DNA from: Paragorgia papillata
Lineage: Eukaryota > Cnidaria > Anthozoa > Scleralcyonacea > Coralliidae
NCBI GenBank assembly: GCA_035771165.1
Contig: JAWNZC010000237.1
Location: 558,001 to 622,000, forward strand
Direction: 5' to 3'
DNA length: 64,000 nucleotides
In this document: piece by piece, positions 46,967 to 64,000 of the stretch
Numbering within the stretch: the stretch's first letter is position 1
Layout: each line of letters starts with the position of its first letter
The notes under the pieces: model-generated
Told to the model about the DNA's origin: nothing
The model's database searches: none
Seen by the model: the letters and a program-made list of their open reading frames with translations, nothing else
Position numbers and translations under genes: made by a program

Positions 46967-47040
46967 TAACGCCAGACGATTTTACCCGTCAATGGGAGAG
47001 CTCCCGGATTCCTGGCCAATAAAGGGTTAACTTCGATTAG

Positions 47041-47170
47041 AGTCAATCTTTCCTTCCCTTTCCCCTCTTCCCTCTCTTTCCCTCCCTTCCCCCTTTTCCC
47101 CCTCCCTTCCCCCTTTCCCCCTCTCCTTCCCCTTTCCCCCCTCCCTTTCCCCTTCCTTCCCCCATCTTTC
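47041..47170. repeat. Pyrimidine tract CCCTTTCCCC
   Basis: CCTTCCCCCTTTCCC variants, no coding capacity. Confidence 0.9.
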
Positions 47171-47337
47171 CCCCAAGAACCTCTGGCATCCAGGGTAAGT
47201 CAATCAAGGATAAGGTTTGGAAACTCGGCAAACTTCAAAGCACCTATAATGAACTGTATGTAGTACTTAAGCTTTGACCATGTCTTTTAACAGTACTACA
47301 CAGTTGATCCCGGACGATTTTACCGCTAATGTTGAGG

Positions 47338-47740
47338 GAAATTTTCAAGAAATTCAAATCCGGAAAATTTCAAGAATTTCAGAAAATTTATGGATTTCAG
47401 AAATTTGAAAATTAGAAGAATTCCAGGAATTTACAAAAAAATTGAAATTTCCAGGAAGTCAAAAATGTAAAGAATTTCAGGAATTTGAAGAATTTTTCAA
47501 AATTAATCTTTTTTTTAGAAATTTCAAGAACTTCAGAAATTTAAAACATTTTAAAAATTTACAAACTTTGAAGCATTTCGGGAATTTAAAATATCTTAAA
47601 AATTTCAAAGAATTCCAAAAATTACAAGAATTCTAGCAATTTGAAGAATTTTAAAAATTATTATATATATATATTTGAAAATTACAAGAATTTCAATGTT
47701 TCAAAAATTTATAAATTCCTTAAATTTTTCAAATTCCATT
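47338..47740. repeat. Degenerate GAATTTCAAGAATTT repeat
   Basis: Many variants of AATTTCAAGAATTTCAGAAA in a 400-base AT-rich block. Several GAANTTC triads resemble heat-shock elements by sequence, but the array looks like degenerate tandem repeat. Confidence 0.8.
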
Positions 47741-48174
47741 GCAACATTTGAAAAAGCGTCCCAAATCGGTCATTTTTTGCATTTTTTAAAACTTTGAAAT
47801 AAGATAAAACAAATTAAAATACAACTTGAATAAAACTTGTTAATACCTACACGAGGCACCAAAGGCTACCTGATGTACACCTGCATACTTTAATCTTTAT
47901 ATAAGAACTAACGCCGAGAGAACAATGAAGCAGTAAGAATGAACACAACGCAACAATCTGGCGAACGAATATAATCTTCAAATGTGTTATAAGAATAGAA
48001 CTACCTAAAATTCCGCTACGGTATTTGTAGCTGTTACGGTTTTTATAAAACCACGGGGCACATACACGCTTTAAAAATTGCCTCAACTTTAACAGTAAAA
48101 CTTCGCCTACTATTTACAGTCATTGCGTGCTGTCAATATATTACTCTACTCACTGAACAACATCGCCCAGAAAG

Positions 48175-61472
<13,298 letters not shown>

Positions 61473-61626
61473 CTGAAAATATAAGAGAATAAGAGGATAT
61501 CAAAATATACAATAAAATCATGAAGAAATTTGTATGTACACATGTATATGCAAATTTAGTAGGAACTTACTAGTATACTATTGCAAATGCTGCAATCTGA
61601 TTGGCAACTCTACTCGATATCTATTC

Positions 61627-62044
61627 CAATCTCGTTCCCAGAGCCCACGTTCCCCACCCGGGAAACGAGAGACTCTGGGATAATCCGTTTCAAATCGTTA
61701 CGTTATTCGCTGAATAGTGAGCATGAGTTGGTCTGAAGTGACCGGAAGTAGAATTAATAAAACCAAAATAACAAAGATGTCGGACGACAAGACTCCAGTG
61801 AAGACGTTGCCGCGATTGATATATTCGCCGTATGTGTGTAGATGCTGCAATTCGAGCTTCGCCAGCAACCCCATTGACTTGTTTGGGGAAAAGTCAAACA
61901 AGGAGAACATATTATCCAGATTCCGCTCGGATATTTAGGCATGCGTACCTCAACCGGAATAACAAGAATCCTGTGATTTGAAACGGATTGTCCCAGAGTC
62001 TCTCGTTTCCCGGGTGGGGAACGTGGGCTTTGGGAACGAGATTG
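61627..62044. mobile_element. Pack-MULE-like non-autonomous element, copy 2
   Basis: Same family and orientation as the copy at 52.6 kb, near-identical by eye over 418 bp, with its own perfect 9-bp duplication TATCTATTC (61618-61626 and 62045-62053). It lies just upstream (in gene orientation) of the first visible DIDO1-like exon. Differences include GTAATTC to GCAATTC and a TGC to TAG change in the captured frame. Confidence 0.85.
61777..61938 (+). pseudogene. Captured host 5' exon inside Pack-MULE copy 2
   Basis: The same captured frame as at 52753, 53 codons, ending earlier at TAG where copy 1 reads TGC. The substitutions R to L and S to Y in LPRLIYSPYV separate it from copy 1. The ATG context and the zinc-binding CxCC start are preserved. 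Confidence 0.6.
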
Positions 62045-62239
62045 TATCTATTCGTCAATATATAGCGAGTAGGAAATTGAGTACCAGTACTCACGCGGCC
62101 ATGCAGTAAAACAACATGGAGGCGACGAGGAGTGAAGGTTTGGTTGCCTTGGTTTTCACACAGAAACGATGGTTATGCTTCGTTTTTTGAAATAATCCGG
62201 AAGAACTAAAGGTACACAAGTTAGTTTCTACTAAAACAA

Positions 62240-62340
62240 TTAGATTATTCGCTCGAAATTTCTATGAGATGATAGTTGATTCCAGCTCCGCTCTCGTCAA
62301 CTATTCACTCATAGAAATTTCGAGCTCATAATCTAATTGT
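62240..62340. repeat. Palindrome with CTCCGCTCTCGTC centre
   Basis: Arms ACAATTAGATTATTCGCTCG / CGAGCTCATAATCTAATTGT and AAATTTCTATGAG. Confidence 0.7.
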
Positions 62341-62419
62341 TAAATACATGTATGCAAATAATATGCATATATTATGTTAATGTTCTGCTAATGTTGCATA
62401 TATATATATAAATATATAT

Positions 62420-62689
62420 TGGGCAATTTTAAAACGGTCAGCAGCATACTCAGGAGGGTCTAACCGATGTAATTTATGTTTGGAAGAAAAACTTTGCATT
62501 ATGAAATCCGGAAAACCCACTTTACTTAACAAAAAATCAGAAATCCTTTCAACATGTCGGCACAAAATCAAGTTTAAGATAAAGAACGTAGGTGTAGGCA
62601 AGAACAAAGGTAGGAATGTAGGTAGCGCACCATCGACCCACACACCCAGAAGCGCGCCATCAACCCACACACCCATTAGCATGACGTAG
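62420..62689 (+). pseudogene. Penelope-like element 3' ORF end, copy 1 (C-terminal cysteine motif)
   Basis: The frame reads WAILKRSAA, SGGSNRCNLCLEEKLCIMK, LLNKKSEILSTCRHK and ends TGACGTAG. The order W-I, RCNLCL-EK, LNKRSE, CRHKNKF is what I recall as the extreme C-terminus, after the GIY-YIG endonuclease, of many animal Penelope-like retroelements. Only this tail is present; no reverse transcriptase lies upstream, where (AT)n begins. The linker before the ribozyme contains a tandem duplication of a 24-bp unit (GCGCACCATCGACCCACACA and its repeat). This is a 5'-truncated element, typical of these elements' insertion products. Confidence 0.7.
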
Positions 62690-62730
62690 GCAACTCAACC
62701 TATTTAAGACAGCGCCGAATCGAAAATCTT

Positions 62731-62776
62731 CAGCCGCCTGAAGATCGCCCAGCGTGAAACTAACAGTAGCGACCAT
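62731..62776 (+). ncRNA. Hammerhead ribozyme, type I, copy 1
   Basis: Core CTGAAGA (62738-62744, fits CUGANGA), helix II CGC/GCG around loop CCA, GAAA (62756-62759), helix III ACT/AGT with loop AAC, cleavage triplet GTA with the expected cut after 62768, and a helix I start CGC/GCG. Very short helix III and position after a Penelope-like ORF are as described for ribozymes in the pseudo-LTRs of that class. Helix II is flanked by a U-U apposition in this copy and in copy 2. Confidence 0.75.
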
Positions 62777-62814
62777 CAACATTTGAGGTAAGCCCACTTA
62801 TAGTATATACATAC

Positions 62815-62925
62815 ATATATATACATATATATATACATACATATATATATACATACATATATACATATATGTATGTATATATATTTTTATATACATATAT
62901 GTATGTATATATATATTTTTCGTCC
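62815..62925. repeat. TATAC/TATG microsatellite between Penelope-like tails
   Basis: ATACATATATATACATACAT variants; another (AT)n lies at 63371-63415 after the second ribozyme. Confidence 0.9.
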
Positions 62926-63257
62926 GTATAGACCAGTCTATACTAAAACACTCAATTTCTTACACGGGAGGATCAAAAAGATGCAATTTATGTTTGGACG
63001 AAAAACTTTTCATCATGAAGGCAGACAAACAACTCTTACTAAACAAAAGATCAGAAATAGTTTCGACGTGTCGGCACAAAAATAGATTTCGGATCATCAA
63101 CCTAAACAATCAAAGGAATGCGCGCAACGTTTCGACGCCCACACCCACGCTCCAAATGAATGCGCCGGACATTTCGACGCCCACACCCACGCCCCAACTA
63201 ACGCATTTAAGCAGCCCACTAACCGATATTTTTCAGTCGCCTGATGATCCCGTTTAG
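62925..63257 (+). pseudogene. Penelope-like element 3' ORF end, copy 2
   Basis: The homologous frame reads SILKHSISYTGGSKRCNLCL, DEKLFIMK, LLNKRSEIVSTCRHKNRFRI and continues through a duplicated proline/threonine linker to SPDDPV and a TAG stop. It is about three-quarters identical at DNA level to copy 1 by eye and lies in the same orientation 505 bp downstream. The stop codon falls inside the hammerhead ribozyme (loop II), so coding sequence and ribozyme overlap by about 19 nt. Upstream is (TATG/ATAC)n, with no further ORF. Confidence 0.7.
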
Positions 63258-63283
63258 GGTGAAACCTCTGGTAGCGAAGACTT
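63234..63283 (+). ncRNA. Hammerhead ribozyme, type I, copy 2
   Basis: Core CTGATGA (63241-63247), helix II CCC/GGG with loop GTTTA, GAAA (63261-63264), helix III ACC/GGT with loop TCT, cleavage triplet GTA with the expected cut after 63273, helix I TCGC/GCGA continuing across a small internal loop. Compared with copy 1, both helix II (CGC/GCG to CCC/GGG) and helix III (T-A to C-G) changed with pairing kept, which is covariation evidence for function. Confidence 0.8.
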
Positions 63284-63289
63284 TAAGGT

Positions 63290-64000
63290 AAAACTATACT
63301 TCATACTTTGTATTTTGCTCTATCTATATATGGTATTGAGCACTCTAACATTTCGTGAACCAAAACTCACTTATATATATATATATATATATACATATAT
63401 ATATACATATATATATACACACACAAATATTATGTAAATATATGTGCAAATGTTATTCAAACTTTATGTGGAAATGTTAAGCCGTATTTCCACTAAGCGA
63501 TTTTTTTCGCGCGAATCGACTTTTTTTTGTTGGAGTTGAATAGATTTCTAACTGATCCGGACCACTGGGAATCTCTGTAAATGTGAGCGTTCTGATTGGC
63601 TTTAGAAAACAATGAAAATAATTCAAACAAATTCAACAATATAAGAATTTCACAACGTATGGATTGGATCGTTTTCACTCACGTGATCGGTGGCCCCGTT
63701 GGGGTGGTAAAACAATACGAAACGTTTGAATAAGAATAGAGTTAAATTCCCATAGGATAAAGATTGTGCACCAATATGGTCGCCATTTCATTGTTTCTGT
63801 GCACCAATATGGCCGCCGTGACGTCAGATGAAAACCAAGAATATTCTGTTTGCCATAAAAGTACGTTTGATATCATTTGACAAATCAAATACCAGCAATA
63901 TACCACTTTTTTAGTCGAAAATATAATGTATTATCGTGAAATTAACTCATGTTGCGATCGTCTCTCAAAACAAGAGCCTTCAATCGCCAGCTGATCTTCC
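63290..64000. other. 3' flank of the second Penelope-like tail
   Basis: (AT)n/(AC)n at 63371-63424, then AT-rich DNA with GTGCACCAATATGG repeated at 63768 and 63800 (ATATGGTCGCCATTT, ATATGGCCGCCGTGAC). No exon recognised. Confidence 0.4.

Larger units (their letters stand above)
44779..48174. other. Region between POLR3K and the DIDO1-like gene
   Basis: Mostly pyrimidine tracts, a TTTC microsatellite, a small hAT-like element, an unrecognised ORF and AATTT repeats. 45640-45870, 46090-46480 and 47740-48170 appear to be unremarkable AT-rich DNA; the last includes the 3' flank of the DIDO1-like gene. Confidence 0.5.

Noticed and set aside
47338..47740. Cluster of heat-shock-element-like GAANNTTC triads
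   Set aside because: The triads follow from a degenerate tandem repeat and lie 3' of the nearest gene.

Overview
The window looks like nuclear DNA of a marine invertebrate, most probably a cnidarian of the anthozoan type. It is AT-rich and gene-poor, its genes are split by classical GT-AG introns, and the space between exons is packed with inverted-repeat transposons, a 5S-rRNA-derived SINE, microsatellites and Penelope-like retroelement tails. The organism assignment is inference from gene content and repeat style; no species-specific marker was seen.

Four protein-coding loci can be supported. (1) Minus strand, 22080 to 2032: a reconstructed four-exon gene for a secreted mosaic protein of about 323 residues (signal peptide, Kazal domain, beta-rich domain, PAN/apple domain) with a 15.5 kb intron. 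(2) Plus strand, 34989-36293: an intronless Shaker-type (Kv1-like) potassium channel subunit of 434 residues with an altered S4, selectivity-filter entrance and S6 gate; it may be a modulatory subunit. (3) Minus strand, 44778-42433: a complete three-exon POLR3K gene (RNA polymerase III subunit of the TFIIS-like zinc-ribbon type), 108 residues. (4) Minus strand, 61472-48175: the last ten exons (about 814 codons) of a DIDO1/PHF3-type transcription regulator with TFIIS central domain, SPOC domain and an RD/SR-rich tail; its 5' exons lie beyond the window.

Layout: 1-2 kb, foldback and hAT elements; 2-22 kb, gene 1 with introns full of satellites, foldbacks and SINEs; 22-34.9 kb, no recognised gene, nested inverted-repeat elements, a 5S SINE and a minisatellite; 35-36.3 kb, Kv gene; 36.3-42.4 kb, repeats including a 1.2 kb T2/Kolobok-like foldback; 42.4-44.8 kb, POLR3K with a nested transposon in intron 2; 45-48 kb, microsatellites and low-complexity DNA with one doubtful ORF; 48.2-61.5 kb, DIDO1-like gene; 61.5-64 kb, a gene-capturing Mutator-like element and two tandem Penelope-like tails that each end in a hammerhead ribozyme.

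The most notable signals are two tandem Penelope-like 3' ends with hammerhead ribozymes whose stems covary (62.4-63.3 kb), a pair of Pack-MULE-like elements with perfect 9-bp target duplications that carry the same captured host 5' exon (52.6 and 61.6 kb), a Kv subunit with one extra residue between the S6 glycine hinge and an altered PxP motif, and a widespread repeat with a hammerhead-like core. The four genes show no functional linkage to one another.
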